A stretch of 38,961 nt of DNA from the NCBI GenBank assembly GCA_021828475.1, contig JAJZIY010000030.1:1-38961 (forward strand). Direction: 5' to 3'. Under the pieces are notes generated by a model. The model was given only the letters and a program-made list of their open reading frames with translations, was not told the origin of the DNA and ran no database searches. Origin of the DNA: Actinomycetes bacterium (GTDB lineage Bacteria > Actinomycetota > Acidimicrobiia > Acidimicrobiales > Palsa-688). Positions 1 through 8,036 of this stretch are shown piece after piece (position 1 is the stretch's first letter; the number at the start of each line of letters is the position of its first letter). Made by a program: the position numbers and the translations under genes.

Positions 1-1455
1 CACATCGGCCGGTCCGCCGGCGGGCGGCCCAACCCCACGGGCACCCCGGAGGCGCCGGCGCCCACCGGCAGTGGGCGGGGCGGGGCGCCGTGGCTCGTGT
101 TCGCCGTCTGCTCGATCGCGCTCTTCATGTCATCGCTGGACGGCACCATCGTGGCCACGGGGCTGCCCACTCTCAACCGGGCGATGCACGCCGGGCTCAA
201 CTGGACGAGCTGGACCATGACCGCGTACCAGCTGGGCCTCGTCGTCGCCATGCCCATCGCAGGCCGGGTGGCGGACAACCTGGGCCGCAAGCGGGTCTTC
301 CTTGGCGCCGCCGTGCTGTTCACCACCAGCTCCCTGCTGTGCGGAATGGCGGGCGATATCGGCCTGCTGATCGCGCTGCGGGTGGTGCAGGCCGCCGGTG
401 GCGCCGCCTTCATGCCGGCGGCCAGCGGCATCGTGATGGAGATCTTCCCCCCGCAGCACCGCCAGAAGGCCCTGGGCATGTTCTCCAGCATCTTCCCGCT
501 CGGGGCGCTGGTCGGGCCGATCATCGGGGGCATAATCCTCACCACCTGGACCTGGCGGGGCGTCTTCCTGGTCAACGTGCCCATCGGAGTGGCCTTCACG
601 CTCCTGGCCTGGAAGGTGCTGCCCTCGACCGGCCGCCGCCAGATCCGCCCCGACCTGGCGGGGGCGTTCCTCATGGGCGGGGCCGCCCTCGGGCTCATGC
701 TGGCCGTCACGGACATCGGCGACAAGTCGGCCGGGCTCACTTCGCCCTCGGTGTTCCTACCAGCGCTCGCTGCCATCGCCCTGGGCCGCCAGTTCCTGCG
801 CCACTGCTCCCGGGTCGAGGACCCGCTCATCCCGGTCCACCTTCTGAGAGGCCGGGTCTTCCCTGCCACCAACGCCATCAACTTCGTTTGGGGCGCCTGC
901 GCCATCGGGTTCGGGTCGCTCGTGCCGCTGTTCGCCGAGGAGCGCTACGGGCTCAGCCCCCTCGCGTCCGGCACGTTGCTCACGGCCAGGGCGATCGGTG
1001 AGATCCTGCTCGCCGTCACGGCATCGGTGCTCATCCACCGCACGGGCTACCGGCTGCCCATCATCGCCGGCATCGCGCTGATATCCGGTGGCCTGGTCAT
1101 GATCGCCAGCCCGCCGCAACTGGTATCCCCGTACGTCTGGCTCACGCTCGGCGCCACTCTCACGGGCCTGGGGACCGGGCTGTCTGCACCGGCTGCCAAC
1201 AACGCATCGATCGAACTGGCCCCGGACGACGTGGGAGCCATAACCGGGTTGAGGGGAGCGGCCCGGCAGGGGGGCGCCATCATCGGCATCTCCCTCGCCA
1301 CGTCGGTTGCCGCCCACACCGGGCACGAGGTTGCCACCCTCACCAAGTCCTTCTTCCTGCTGGCCGTCCTGCTGGCCGCGATGGTGCCGCTGGTGTTCGT
1401 GATCCCCGACGGCCGCCGGGCGCGCCGGGCACGCCCACTGCTGGAGCCGGCCTAG
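1..1455 (+). CDS. DHA2-type MFS drug/proton antiporter (5' end outside window)
   Basis: Predicted multi-pass inner-membrane exporter, probably expelling a small toxic or drug-like compound using the proton gradient. The first membrane helix carries SSLDGTIVATGLP, followed by the MFS loop motif GRVADNLGRKRVF and the antiporter-type helix GALVGPIIGGIILTTWTWRGVF. About 14 hydrophobic segments fit the DHA2 group. The frame stays open to base 1. The only in-window start is GTG at 97, which would begin directly inside the first helix and leave no cytoplasmic N-terminus, so the true start probably lies upstream. If GTG 97 is used the protein has 452 residues. It ends 62 bp before the Nudix gene. Substrate cannot be deduced. 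Confidence 0.85.
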   Translation, partial: HIGRSAGGRPNPTGTPEAPAPTGSGRGGAPWLVFAVCSIALFMSSLDGTIVATGLPTLNRAMHAGLNWTSWTMTAYQLGLVVAMPIAGRVADNLGRKRVFLGAAVLFTTSSLLCGMAGDIGLLIALRVVQAAGGAAFMPAASGIVMEIFPPQHRQKALGMFSSIFPLGALVGPIIGGIILTTWTWRGVFLVNVPIGVAFTLLAWKVLPSTGRRQIRPDLAGAFLMGGAALGLMLAVTDIGDKSAGLTSPSVFLPALAAIALGRQFLRHCSRVEDPLIPVHLLRGRVFPATNAINFVWGACAIGFGSLVPLFAEERYGLSPLASGTLLTARAIGEILLAVTASVLIHRTGYRLPIIAGIALISGGLVMIASPPQLVSPYVWLTLGATLTGLGTGLSAPAANNASIELAPDDVGAITGLRGAARQGGAIIGISLATSVAAHTGHEVATLTKSFFLLAVLLAAMVPLVFVIPDGRRARRARPLLEPA

Positions 1456-1505
1456 GCGCACCGTCGTAAGAGCCGGGGGCACACCGGCCCGGCTGCTCCG
1501 GCCCG

Positions 1506-1511
1506 TACCAT
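1506..1511 (+). promoter_or_regulatory. Candidate -10 element TACCAT of a leaderless Nudix transcript
   Basis: TACCAT matches TANNNT and ends 6 nt before the GTG start at 1518. No Shine-Dalgarno sequence lies between. This spacing would put the transcription start at or next to the start codon. No convincing -35 box is visible. Confidence 0.4.
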
Positions 1512-1517
1512 GCCGGT

Positions 1518-2081
1518 GTGTTCTGCCCCGGCTGTGCCGCGCCCCTGCCCAAGCACCCTCCCGTCACCTGCCAGGCATGCGGGACCAGCCACTGGCGCAA
1601 CCCCAAGCCGTGCTCCGGGGCCCTGGTCACCTACCAGGGGAAGCTGCTCCTGGTCCGGCGAGCCCACGACCCCTGGGCGGGACGCTGGGACATACCCGGG
1701 GGCTTCTGCGAGCCCGGCGAGCACCCGGTGCTGACCGCAGTACGCGAGCTCGAGGAGGAGACGGGCCTGGCCATCGACGTGACCGCCCTGGCGGGGATGT
1801 GGATGGACACCTATGGGCCGCCCGGCGACGACGGCGTGGAGGAGTCGACGCTCAACCTCTACTACTTCGCCGAACTGGCGGGGCCGGACAACCCGCGCCC
1901 GGGCCCCACCGAGGTGAGCGAGGTCCGCTGGATGGGGCTCGACGAGCTGCCACCAGGGCACGAGCTGGCCTTCCCCGACCAGGAGGGACCGGTGCTCGCG
2001 CTGTGGAAGGCGGCGATGGCAGCGGGGGGCCCGCCCCGCCATCGCATGCCTGACGACCCCCGCCCGGACCGCTCTCGCTGA
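1518..2081 (+). CDS. Nudix hydrolase with N-terminal zinc ribbon
   Basis: Predicted hydrolase of a nucleoside diphosphate linked to another moiety, a Mg-dependent housecleaning or NADH-pyrophosphatase-like role. Residues 1-25 hold a zinc ribbon with C3, C6, C18 and C21. The Nudix box Gx5Ex7REUxEExGU is complete: G62, E68, R76, E77, E80, E81, G83. At 187 residues it has the common zinc-ribbon-plus-Nudix layout and lacks the longer N-terminal domain of NudC. The GTG start has no ribosome binding site, but TACCAT lies 6 nt upstream, suggesting leaderless translation. Substrate is unknown; NADH or ADP-ribose are guesses. Confidence 0.9.
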   Translation: MFCPGCAAPLPKHPPVTCQACGTSHWRNPKPCSGALVTYQGKLLLVRRAHDPWAGRWDIPGGFCEPGEHPVLTAVRELEEETGLAIDVTALAGMWMDTYGPPGDDGVEESTLNLYYFAELAGPDNPRPGPTEVSEVRWMGLDELPPGHELAFPDQEGPVLALWKAAMAAGGPPRHRMPDDPRPDRSR

Positions 2082-2083
2082 GG

Positions 2084-2129
2084 GCGCCCGCCCGGACAGT
2101 GCCCGGGACCGCCGATTTCGTGCGGGCGC
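2084..2129. terminator. Inverted repeat between convergent Nudix and toxin genes
   Basis: GCGCCCGC at 2084-2091 pairs perfectly with GCGGGCGC at 2122-2129, and the loop contains a competing CCCGG/CCGGG pair. It lies just after the Nudix stop and before the toxin stop, so it may terminate both. There is no T tract. Confidence 0.35.
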
Positions 2130-2171
2130 GGCTGTGCTGGCACGACTTCGTCGGTTGGCCATCATGGGCGC

Positions 2172-2594
2172 TCAGCGCGAGCGGTGGTCTTGGTCGGGGT
2201 GCTCGAGCGACCGAAGGTCGAGTCCTTCGATGCCGGTGAAGTCGCCGGGGTTGACGGTGAAGAGGGGAAGCTCGTTGGCGATGGCGACCGCAGCGATCAT
2301 GGCGTCATAGCTGCGGGCCTGCACCTTGCGGCCGGCCGCTCGCAAGGAGGCGGCCACGCGGCCGAATGCCCGGGCGGCGTCGGCGTCGAACGGTATGGGG
2401 TGGAAGTCCGCCTCGGCCTGCTGGAGCACGGCTTGGCGGGCGGCTCGCTCCTTACGGTTGGTCGTGACCAGCGGGCCCACCGACAACTCGGCGAGGGTGA
2501 TCGTGGCGATGAGCAGCTCGTCGGGAAGGTCACGGGCATCCAGTCGGCCGAGGAGGACCACGGTCGACGTGTCGAGGAGCCCCCGCTCGGTCAC
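2172..2594 (-). CDS. vapC: VapC-like PIN-domain toxin
   Basis: Predicted Mg-dependent ribonuclease toxin of a type II toxin-antitoxin pair. At 140 residues it has the usual PIN length, and the expected acidic residues are visible: D8 (LLDTS), E36 (LAELSVG), D97 (YDAMIAA) and D118 (NPGDF). Its start overlaps the last 4 bp of the antitoxin gene, the usual order and coupling for such modules. With all catalytic acids present it looks functional. VapC proteins typically cut tRNA or rRNA; the target here cannot be predicted. Confidence 0.9.
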   Translation of the reverse strand: MTERGLLDTSTVVLLGRLDARDLPDELLIATITLAELSVGPLVTTNRKERAARQAVLQQAEADFHPIPFDADAARAFGRVAASLRAAGRKVQARSYDAMIAAVAIANELPLFTVNPGDFTGIEGLDLRSLEHPDQDHRSR

Positions 2595-2827
2595 AAGCCG
2601 GCGTCGAGCACCTGGTCGAGGTCCCGGCGAAGGCCTTCCGGCTCGACTCGAGGCAGCCGGGACCAGCGCTCGACCAGTACTCCAGCCTTCGCAGGAAGCG
2701 GCCCGAGAGGTCGTAGCTCAGCGACCTGGCGTCCGTCACGGGTCACGGTCAACCGCTCGCCTCGCTCTACACGGTCAATGACCTCACCGCCGTGATTGCG
2801 CAAATCCCGGATCGTCACCTCGCTCAC
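2591..2827 (-). CDS. Phd/YefM-family antitoxin
   Basis: Antitoxin partner of the PIN toxin. The N-terminal segment SEVTIRDLRNHGGEVIDRVE and the following GERLTVTRDGRQVAEL are typical of the Phd/YefM fold, which dimerises, binds the operator and leaves a C-terminal tail to neutralise the toxin. Three consecutive GTG codons (2833, 2830, 2827) could start it. I chose 2827 because TACTAT at 2834-2839 ends 6 nt before it and no Shine-Dalgarno is present. The stop region overlaps the toxin start by 4 bp. A 10-bp palindrome upstream (2840-2849) may be its autoregulatory operator. Confidence 0.85.
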   Translation of the reverse strand: MSEVTIRDLRNHGGEVIDRVERGERLTVTRDGRQVAELRPLGPLPAKAGVLVERWSRLPRVEPEGLRRDLDQVLDAGL

Positions 2828-2833
2828 CACCAC

Positions 2834-2849
2834 ATAGTATCACCGGTGA
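2834..2849 (-). promoter_or_regulatory. Toxin-antitoxin promoter (TACTAT) with adjoining palindrome TCACCGGTGA
   Basis: On the minus strand TACTAT (2839-2834) is a candidate -10 box, 6 nt from the chosen GTG. The perfect palindrome TCACCGGTGA (2840-2849) lies directly upstream and would fall in the promoter spacer, where an antitoxin operator is expected. Confidence 0.4.
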
Positions 2850-2902
2850 GACATCAGTTGTGGTAGGCAGGCCTCCCGAGAGGTTCCAGAGCTGCAGTAA
2901 CA

Positions 2903-2918
2903 TGCTTGCTAGCAAGCA
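2903..2918. promoter_or_regulatory. 16-bp perfect palindrome, probable MarR operator
   Basis: TGCTTGCTAGCAAGCA is self-complementary over all 16 bp and lies 30 bp upstream of the MarR start codon. A TAACAT (2898-2903) that could serve as a -10 box touches its left edge, so a bound repressor would cover the transcription start. Its size and symmetry fit MarR-family operators. Confidence 0.6.
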
Positions 2919-2948
2919 ATCGACCCTAGGGAGAGGACCGGCACGCAG

Positions 2949-3512
2949 GTGGCAGTGGAGACAGGGCTGGGCGCCGCCTTGAAAGACGAGGCGGACAAGG
3001 ACAGGACCGGGGAAGCTCGGACGAGCGCCGGCGGGGACGAGGCCCGGCCACCCATCGCCGCAGGTGCTGACGTGGCCGCAGGCCGCCTGCGGATCGCCGT
3101 CGCCCGGATGTCGCGGTGGCTGCGGCCCACGTCGTCGGCAGGCAGCCTTACGGCCACTGAGGTCGACCTGGTCCTGGTCGCAGTCAAGCGTGGGCCCGCC
3201 TCGATGTCGGACATGGCCACCTTCTGCGGGGTCAACCCGACGATGCTGTCGCGCATGGTGCCCAGGCTCGTGGCCGCCGGCCTGCTGGAGCGCCACCAGG
3301 GCGACGACAGGCGGGTGTCGCTGGTCCAGGCGACGCCGCAGGGCCGGCGGCTCGTCGGCCGGGTGCTCTCCGAACGCGACGATGCCCTCTCGGTGCTGAT
3401 GGAGGCCTTGACGAACGAGGAGCGCCGGGCGCTGGCTGCCGCCACACCCGTGCTCGAACGGCTGGCAGACACCCTCAGGGCCCAGGCGTACACCCCGGGA
3501 GACCGTCGGTGA
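2949..3512 (+). CDS. MarR-family transcriptional regulator
   Basis: Predicted dimeric winged-helix repressor that senses a small molecule. The winged-helix core runs from about residue 75 to 125: TATEVDLVLVAVKRGPASMS, then a recognition helix in NPTMLSRMVPRLVAAGLLER, then the wing GDDRRVSL. At 187 residues it is longer than typical MarR (about 145) because of a hydrophilic N-terminal extension of about 45 residues. A later start is possible, but GTG 2949 has GGGAGAGG upstream. The stop overlaps the start of the MFS gene by 4 bp (GTGA), so the regulator probably controls that exporter and itself through the palindrome upstream. Confidence 0.9.
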   Translation: MAVETGLGAALKDEADKDRTGEARTSAGGDEARPPIAAGADVAAGRLRIAVARMSRWLRPTSSAGSLTATEVDLVLVAVKRGPASMSDMATFCGVNPTMLSRMVPRLVAAGLLERHQGDDRRVSLVQATPQGRRLVGRVLSERDDALSVLMEALTNEERRALAAATPVLERLADTLRAQAYTPGDRR

Positions 3513-4783
3513 GAGCCAGGGCGCTCAACCAGTTGAGGCGGACCTTCTCAGCGCTCTCGGTGCCGAATTTCCGGCGCTACTTCATAGGCCAGTCCATCTC
3601 GCTGGTCGGGACCTGGATGCAGTCGGTGGCCCAGTCCTGGCTCGTGTACAGCCTCACCGGGTCGGCCACCGACCTGGGCCTGGTCGTCGCCGTCCAGACC
3701 CTGCCCGTGCTCGTGCTCGGGCCCTACGCGGGCGTCATCGCCGACCGTACCGACAAGCGCCGGCTCATGGTCTACCTCCAGGCCCTGATGGGCGTGCAGG
3801 CCCTGGTCCTGGGCGTGCTCGCCCTCGCCAACGCCATCACCTTCTGGGAACTGTGCGTGCTCGCTCTGGCGCTCGGCCTCAACAACACCTTCGAGAACCC
3901 GGCCCGCCAGGCCTTCGTGCTCGAGATGGTCGGCGCTGGCAACGTCCGCAATGCCGTGAGCCTCAACTCGACCATGGTCAATGCCGCCCGCGCCGTCGGG
4001 CCCGCCGTCGCCGGCATTCTCATCGCCGTGGCGGGCGCCGGCGCCTGCTTCCTGCTCAACGCCGCCAGCTTCGTGGCCGTGGTCTACTCGCTGACCTCGA
4101 TGGACCTCGGCGCGCTCGAGCCGAGCCCTCCCGCCACCCGGGCCAAGGGGCAGATGCGCGAGGGGCTGCGCTACGTGCGTCACGAGCCGCGCATCGGCGT
4201 ACCCCTGCTCATGATGGCCCTGGTGGGCACCATCGCCTACGAGTTCCAGGTCAGCCTGCCCGTCCTGGCGGGCAGTACGTTCCACGGGGGGCCCGAGACA
4301 TACGGCTTCCTGACGGCGGCCATGGGTGCGGGTGCCGTCCTCGGTGGTCTGTTCACCGCCACCCGGGGCCGCACCGGCCTGCGGCCGCTGACCATCGGCG
4401 CTGCCGTGTTCGGTGCCGCCATCCTCCTGGCGGCTGTGTCCCCCGTGCTCGCCGCCGAGTACGTCGCCCTGGGCCTGGTCGGGTGGGGCAGCGTGTCCTT
4501 CCTCGCCACCGGCAACTCGACCCTCCAGCTAGTGGCCGAGCCCTCGATGAGGGGGCGGGTCATGGCCCTGTGGGCCGTCGCCTTCCTCGGCTCGACCCCG
4601 GTCGGTGGCCCCCTGATCGGCTGGGTCATCGCCGTGGCAGGGGCCAGGATGGGCCTCGGTGCCGGCGCTGCGGCCTGCGGCGTCGCCGCCGCGATCGGCC
4701 TCGGTGCCGCGAGGCGCATCGCCGGCCGTCGTGGCGGGGTGCCGGCCGTGGGGGGTGAGGTGGCTCTGACGGTTAGGGGCTGA
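3509..4783 (+). CDS. MFS exporter (EntS/MFS_3-like)
   Basis: Twelve-helix membrane transporter of 424 residues. The N-terminal stretch FSALSVPNFRRYFIGQSISL and GTWMQSVAQSWLVYSLTGSA are characteristic of the MFS_3 group that includes siderophore and drug exporters, and the cytoplasmic loop ADRTDKRRLM matches MFS motif A. It is coupled to the MarR gene by a 4-bp overlap with a GTG start, giving a regulator-exporter pair. The exported compound is unknown. The C-terminal tail is Arg- and Gly-rich. Confidence 0.88.
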   Translation: MRARALNQLRRTFSALSVPNFRRYFIGQSISLVGTWMQSVAQSWLVYSLTGSATDLGLVVAVQTLPVLVLGPYAGVIADRTDKRRLMVYLQALMGVQALVLGVLALANAITFWELCVLALALGLNNTFENPARQAFVLEMVGAGNVRNAVSLNSTMVNAARAVGPAVAGILIAVAGAGACFLLNAASFVAVVYSLTSMDLGALEPSPPATRAKGQMREGLRYVRHEPRIGVPLLMMALVGTIAYEFQVSLPVLAGSTFHGGPETYGFLTAAMGAGAVLGGLFTATRGRTGLRPLTIGAAVFGAAILLAAVSPVLAAEYVALGLVGWGSVSFLATGNSTLQLVAEPSMRGRVMALWAVAFLGSTPVGGPLIGWVIAVAGARMGLGAGAAACGVAAAIGLGAARRIAGRRGGVPAVGGEVALTVRG

Positions 4784-4887
4784 GCCGCCGGGTACATCAG
4801 TGTGGGGCCGCCAGGCTCTGTCGACCGGTGGCGTGCCCGCTCCCACTGGACATCGGGGCCCGGTCAGGACAACAGGAGGAGCGCCAG

Positions 4888-6702
4888 ATGGCTCAGGAAA
4901 CGACCGTCGCCGACTACATCCTGTCGAGGCTGCGCGAGTGGGATGTCGAGCTGGTGTTCGCTTATCCCGGTGACGGGATCAACGGCATCCTCGGGGCCTT
5001 CGGCAGGGCGGGCAACAAGCCCATGTTCGTGCAGTCCCGCCACGAGGAGATGAGCGCCTTCGAAGCGGTCGGCTACGCCAAGTTCACCGGCCGGGTCGGT
5101 GTCTGCATGGCCACCTCCGGCCCGGGCGCCATCCACCTGCTCAACGGGCTCTACGACGCAAAGCTCGACCACGTCCCGGTGGTGGCCATCGTCGGCCAGA
5201 CGAGCCGCTCGGCGATGGGCGGCTCCTACCAGCAGGAAGTCGACCTGCTCACACTGTTCAAGGACTGCTGCCACCAGTTCGTGCAGACTGCGATGGTGCC
5301 CGAGCAGTTCCCCAACCTGGTGGACAGGGCGCTGCGCACCGCCATCGCAACCAGGTCTCCGACGTGCGTGATCGTGCCCTCCGACCTGCAGGAGGCCAAG
5401 TGGACGGCGCCGGCGCACGCCTTCAAGCAGGTGCCCTCGAGCCTTGGCATGGCCCGGCCGCGGGTGGCGCCCGACGACGATGCAATCCGGGCGGCCGCCG
5501 AAATCCTGAACAGGGGCAGCAAGGTCGCCATCCTGGTCGGCCAGGGCGCAAGAGGGGCAGCCAAAGAGGTGTCCGAGGTGGCCGACGTGCTCGGTGCCGG
5601 CGTGGCCAAGGCCCTCCTCGGCAAGGACGTCCTGGCGGACGACCTGGCATTCGTCACCGGCGCCATCGGCCTGCTCGGCACCCGCCCGAGCTACGAGATG
5701 ATGATGGGTTGCGACACGCTGCTGACCGTCGGTTCCAGCTTCCCCTACACCCAGTTCATGCCCCAGCTCGACCAGGCCCGGGCGGTGCAGGTGGACCTCG
5801 ACGGGACCTTCGTCGGGCTGCGTTACCCCTACGAGGTCAACATCGTCGCCGACGCGAAGGCCGCCCTGACCGCCCTGCTGCCGCACCTGCAGCGCAAGCA
5901 AGACCGTTCGTGGCGGGAGAAGATCGAGTCCGGCGTGCGCCGCTGGTGGGAGGTGATGGACCGCGAGGCCCACGTCGAGTCGGGTGCCACCGACATGGTC
6001 AACCCCATGAGGGTGGTGCACGAGCTGTCCCTGCGGGTGCCCGAGGACGCCATCGTCACCTCCGACTCGGGAAGCGCGGCGAACTGGTACGCCAGGCAGT
6101 TGCGGATGAGGGGCACGATGCGAGGCTCGCTCTCGGGCAACCTGGCGACTATGGGCCCTGGCGTGCCCTACGCCATCGGGGCCAAGTTCGCCCACCCGGA
6201 CCGGCCGGTGATCGCACTCGTCGGCGACGGGGCCATGCAGATGAACGGGATGGCCGAGCTCATCACGATCCGGCGCTACTGGCAGCAGTGGGAGGACCCG
6301 CGCCTGGTCGTCTGCGTCTTCCACAACAACGACCTCAACCAGGTCACCTGGGAGATGCGGGCCATGGAGGGGTCGCCCAAGTTCGTCGAGAGCCAGTCGC
6401 TGCCCGACGTGGCCTTCTCCGCCTTCGCCCGCTCGCTCGGCCTGCACGCGATCGACGTCGGCAAGGACGGCGACCTCGGCGATGCCTGGGCCGAGGCGTT
6501 GTGCGCCGACGTGCCGACCGTGCTCGACGTGAGGACGGACCCCAACTACCCGCCCATACCGCCCCACGCCGACTGGGACCAGGTCAAGAACATGACCCGC
6601 GCCATGCTGGCCGGCGACGAGAACGGCTGGCAGGTGGTGCTGACCGGCATCAGGACCAAGGTCCAGGAGCTCCTGCCCGGTACCGGGCGCGGCTCCAGGT
6701 AG
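4888..6702 (+). CDS. Thiamine-pyrophosphate-dependent enzyme (pyruvate oxidase/acetolactate synthase family)
   Basis: Cytoplasmic TPP enzyme of 604 residues with the three-domain layout of pyruvate oxidase and acetolactate synthase. The N-terminal Pyr domain holds the activating glutamate E53 (SRHEEMSAFEA) and MATSGPGAIHLLNGL. A central domain follows, then the C-terminal PP domain with the metal-binding motif starting G446-D447-G448 (GDGAMQMNG) and ending FHNNDLN. ATG 4888 was chosen over an upstream in-frame ATG at 4828 because AGGAGGA sits 7 nt before it. It is probably the first gene of a four-gene operon; the 135-bp gap to the next gene holds tandem repeats. PoxB-like pyruvate decarboxylation is possible, but the substrate cannot be fixed from sequence. 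Confidence 0.88.
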   Translation: MAQETTVADYILSRLREWDVELVFAYPGDGINGILGAFGRAGNKPMFVQSRHEEMSAFEAVGYAKFTGRVGVCMATSGPGAIHLLNGLYDAKLDHVPVVAIVGQTSRSAMGGSYQQEVDLLTLFKDCCHQFVQTAMVPEQFPNLVDRALRTAIATRSPTCVIVPSDLQEAKWTAPAHAFKQVPSSLGMARPRVAPDDDAIRAAAEILNRGSKVAILVGQGARGAAKEVSEVADVLGAGVAKALLGKDVLADDLAFVTGAIGLLGTRPSYEMMMGCDTLLTVGSSFPYTQFMPQLDQARAVQVDLDGTFVGLRYPYEVNIVADAKAALTALLPHLQRKQDRSWREKIESGVRRWWEVMDREAHVESGATDMVNPMRVVHELSLRVPEDAIVTSDSGSAANWYARQLRMRGTMRGSLSGNLATMGPGVPYAIGAKFAHPDRPVIALVGDGAMQMNGMAELITIRRYWQQWEDPRLVVCVFHNNDLNQVTWEMRAMEGSPKFVESQSLPDVAFSAFARSLGLHAIDVGKDGDLGDAWAEALCADVPTVLDVRTDPNYPPIPPHADWDQVKNMTRAMLAGDENGWQVVLTGIRTKVQELLPGTGRGSR

Positions 6703-6725
6703 CTCCGCCGGCCCCGGCCGGACTG

Positions 6726-6767
6726 CCCGGCCCAGTCGGCCCGGCCCAGTCGGACCGGCCCAGTCGG
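6726..6767 (+). repeat. Three tandem 14-bp repeats
   Basis: Units at 6726-6739 and 6740-6753 are identical (CCCGGCCCAGTCGG); 6754-6767 differs only in its first base. The last copy continues into GGGCC and can fold as GGCCC-AGTC-GGGCC (6758-6771). They lie between the TPP enzyme stop and the next gene of the operon. Confidence 0.85.
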
Positions 6768-6784
6768 GCCGGGAGCCCCGAGGA

Positions 6785-6808
6785 CGGGCGGGGCATCGGG
6801 CGGGGCAT
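6785..6808 (+). repeat. Two tandem 12-bp repeats
   Basis: CGGGCGGGGCAT occurs twice back to back (6785-6796 and 6797-6808), just upstream of the TTG start at 6838. Confidence 0.8.
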
Positions 6809-6837
6809 GTGCACAGACACACGAGGAGGCTTCACTC

Positions 6838-7335
6838 TTGACAACCACCGCTCCGGCGGCACCGGCTGCACCGGCCCGCGGCATGCCGGGCGCCGCCACG
6901 GGCGCCGTCCAACTCGTGAACGACATCCGTACCGGCAGGTTCGAAAAGACCATGTCGGGCCTGACCGCCATGGGCGCCGCCATCACCGCTGTCGAGATCT
7001 GGACCTCGCACGACGGCGCGAGCTTCGGCAACAAGATGATGTGGCTGCCCGTGATCGTCGTGCCGGCCGCAATCCCGGCCGGCATCGCCGGCGTAGTCTC
7101 CGCACGCGCGGCGCGCACGGTGCTGCCCCTCATGTCGGCCCTGATCGTGGCAAACGGTCTGCAGGGCACCTACCTGCACTGGCGGGGCATAGCCCAGAAG
7201 CCGGGGGGGTTGCGGCAGAACCTGCGCTACAACCTCGAGATGGGGCCGCCGGTGTTCGCCCCCCTGCTCGCCAGCCTGGTGGGAGGCATGGGGCTGCTCG
7301 CCGGCCTCCTGCGGCGGGAGGGCTCGGACCAGTGA
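6838..7335 (+). CDS. Four-helix membrane protein of the redox operon
   Basis: A 165-residue protein of no family I recognise. After a Pro/Ala-rich N-terminus it has about four hydrophobic segments, near residues 42-60, 70-85, 95-112 and 140-160, with the loops rich in basic residues. It starts at TTG 6838 with GAGGAGG upstream and overlaps the following gene by 4 bp (GTGA). Position and coupling suggest a membrane anchor or quinone-side subunit for the GMC/subunit-3 pair. There is no CxxCH haem motif and no obvious iron-sulfur motif. The anchor role is inference only. Confidence 0.75.
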   Translation: MTTTAPAAPAAPARGMPGAATGAVQLVNDIRTGRFEKTMSGLTAMGAAITAVEIWTSHDGASFGNKMMWLPVIVVPAAIPAGIAGVVSARAARTVLPLMSALIVANGLQGTYLHWRGIAQKPGGLRQNLRYNLEMGPPVFAPLLASLVGGMGLLAGLLRREGSDQ

Positions 7336-8036
7336 GCCGGCGCCTCCCCTACCCCGAAGGCACCACCCCGGGCGGCAAGGGACGCTTCGAGGGGTACGAG
7401 GTGCTGGGGCAGCGCCGCTACTGGGACGAGCAGACCCGCAAGCTTGTCATGGACCGCCTGGAGAACACCCCGGAGCTGAAGTTCTTCGGCCTGGCCGAGG
7501 CCGAGACGGCCGGTGCGCTGCTCGACGTCATCCTCGGCCAGCACGAGGAGCCCCGGGTACCGGTGCTCGCGATGGTCGACGCCAGGCTCCACGCCGGGCA
7601 GACCGACGGTTGGCGCCACGAGGCCATGCCCGAGGACGCCGTCGCGTGGCGCGAATCGCTCCTGTTCCTCGACGACGACGCCGAGCAGAGCTTCGGGCGC
7701 CGCTTCCACGCGTGCTCGCTGGAGGAGCGGGGCCAGGTGGTCCAGGGCGTCCAGGACGCCGAGGGGGCCTGGTACTCGCTGCCGGCGAAGCACGTGTGGT
7801 CGCTCTGGTCCCGCTACGCCTGCAGTGCCTTCTACTCCCATCCTCTGGCCTGGAACGAGATCGGTTTCGGCGGGCCCGCCTACCCGCGCGGGTACAAGGT
7901 CCTGCGCCCGGGCTGGAGGGAGCCGTGGGAGGTGGCCGAACAGCGCGCGGGCGACCCGGTGCCCTGGGCCACCCGGGTGGAGCGGGCCAAGCGTTCCCAC
8001 GCTGTCAGGACCGGCACCGAGGCGGACAACCGTTGA
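7332..8036 (+). CDS. Gluconate 2-dehydrogenase subunit 3-like protein
   Basis: A 234-residue small subunit of a GMC-type dehydrogenase complex. The C-terminal half contains the family signature FYSHPLAWNEIGFGGPAYPR and a preceding WSLWSRYACSA. The GTG start at 7332 overlaps the upstream stop by 4 bp; the frame stays open for hundreds of codons further upstream, antisense-like inside the TPP gene, which would mislead automatic start calling. Classical subunit 3 proteins of gluconate 2-dehydrogenase carry a Tat signal and help export the flavoprotein. Here the N-terminus (MSRRLPYPEGTTPGG) has no twin-arginine signal plus hydrophobic helix, so the complex may be cytoplasmic. Confidence 0.85.
   Translation: MSRRLPYPEGTTPGGKGRFEGYEVLGQRRYWDEQTRKLVMDRLENTPELKFFGLAEAETAGALLDVILGQHEEPRVPVLAMVDARLHAGQTDGWRHEAMPEDAVAWRESLLFLDDDAEQSFGRRFHACSLEERGQVVQGVQDAEGAWYSLPAKHVWSLWSRYACSAFYSHPLAWNEIGFGGPAYPRGYKVLRPGWREPWEVAEQRAGDPVPWATRVERAKRSHAVRTGTEADNR

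Noticed and set aside
4864..6822. 652-codon open frame antisense to the TPP enzyme
   Set aside because: Typical mirror frame in GC-rich DNA; His/Asp/Val-rich product without any motif.
5364..7331. Long open frame running from inside the TPP gene into the subunit-3-like gene
   Set aside because: Up to 7331 its product is Arg/Gly/Pro-rich random-looking sequence in another frame of two clear genes. Only the part from GTG 7332 has family motifs.
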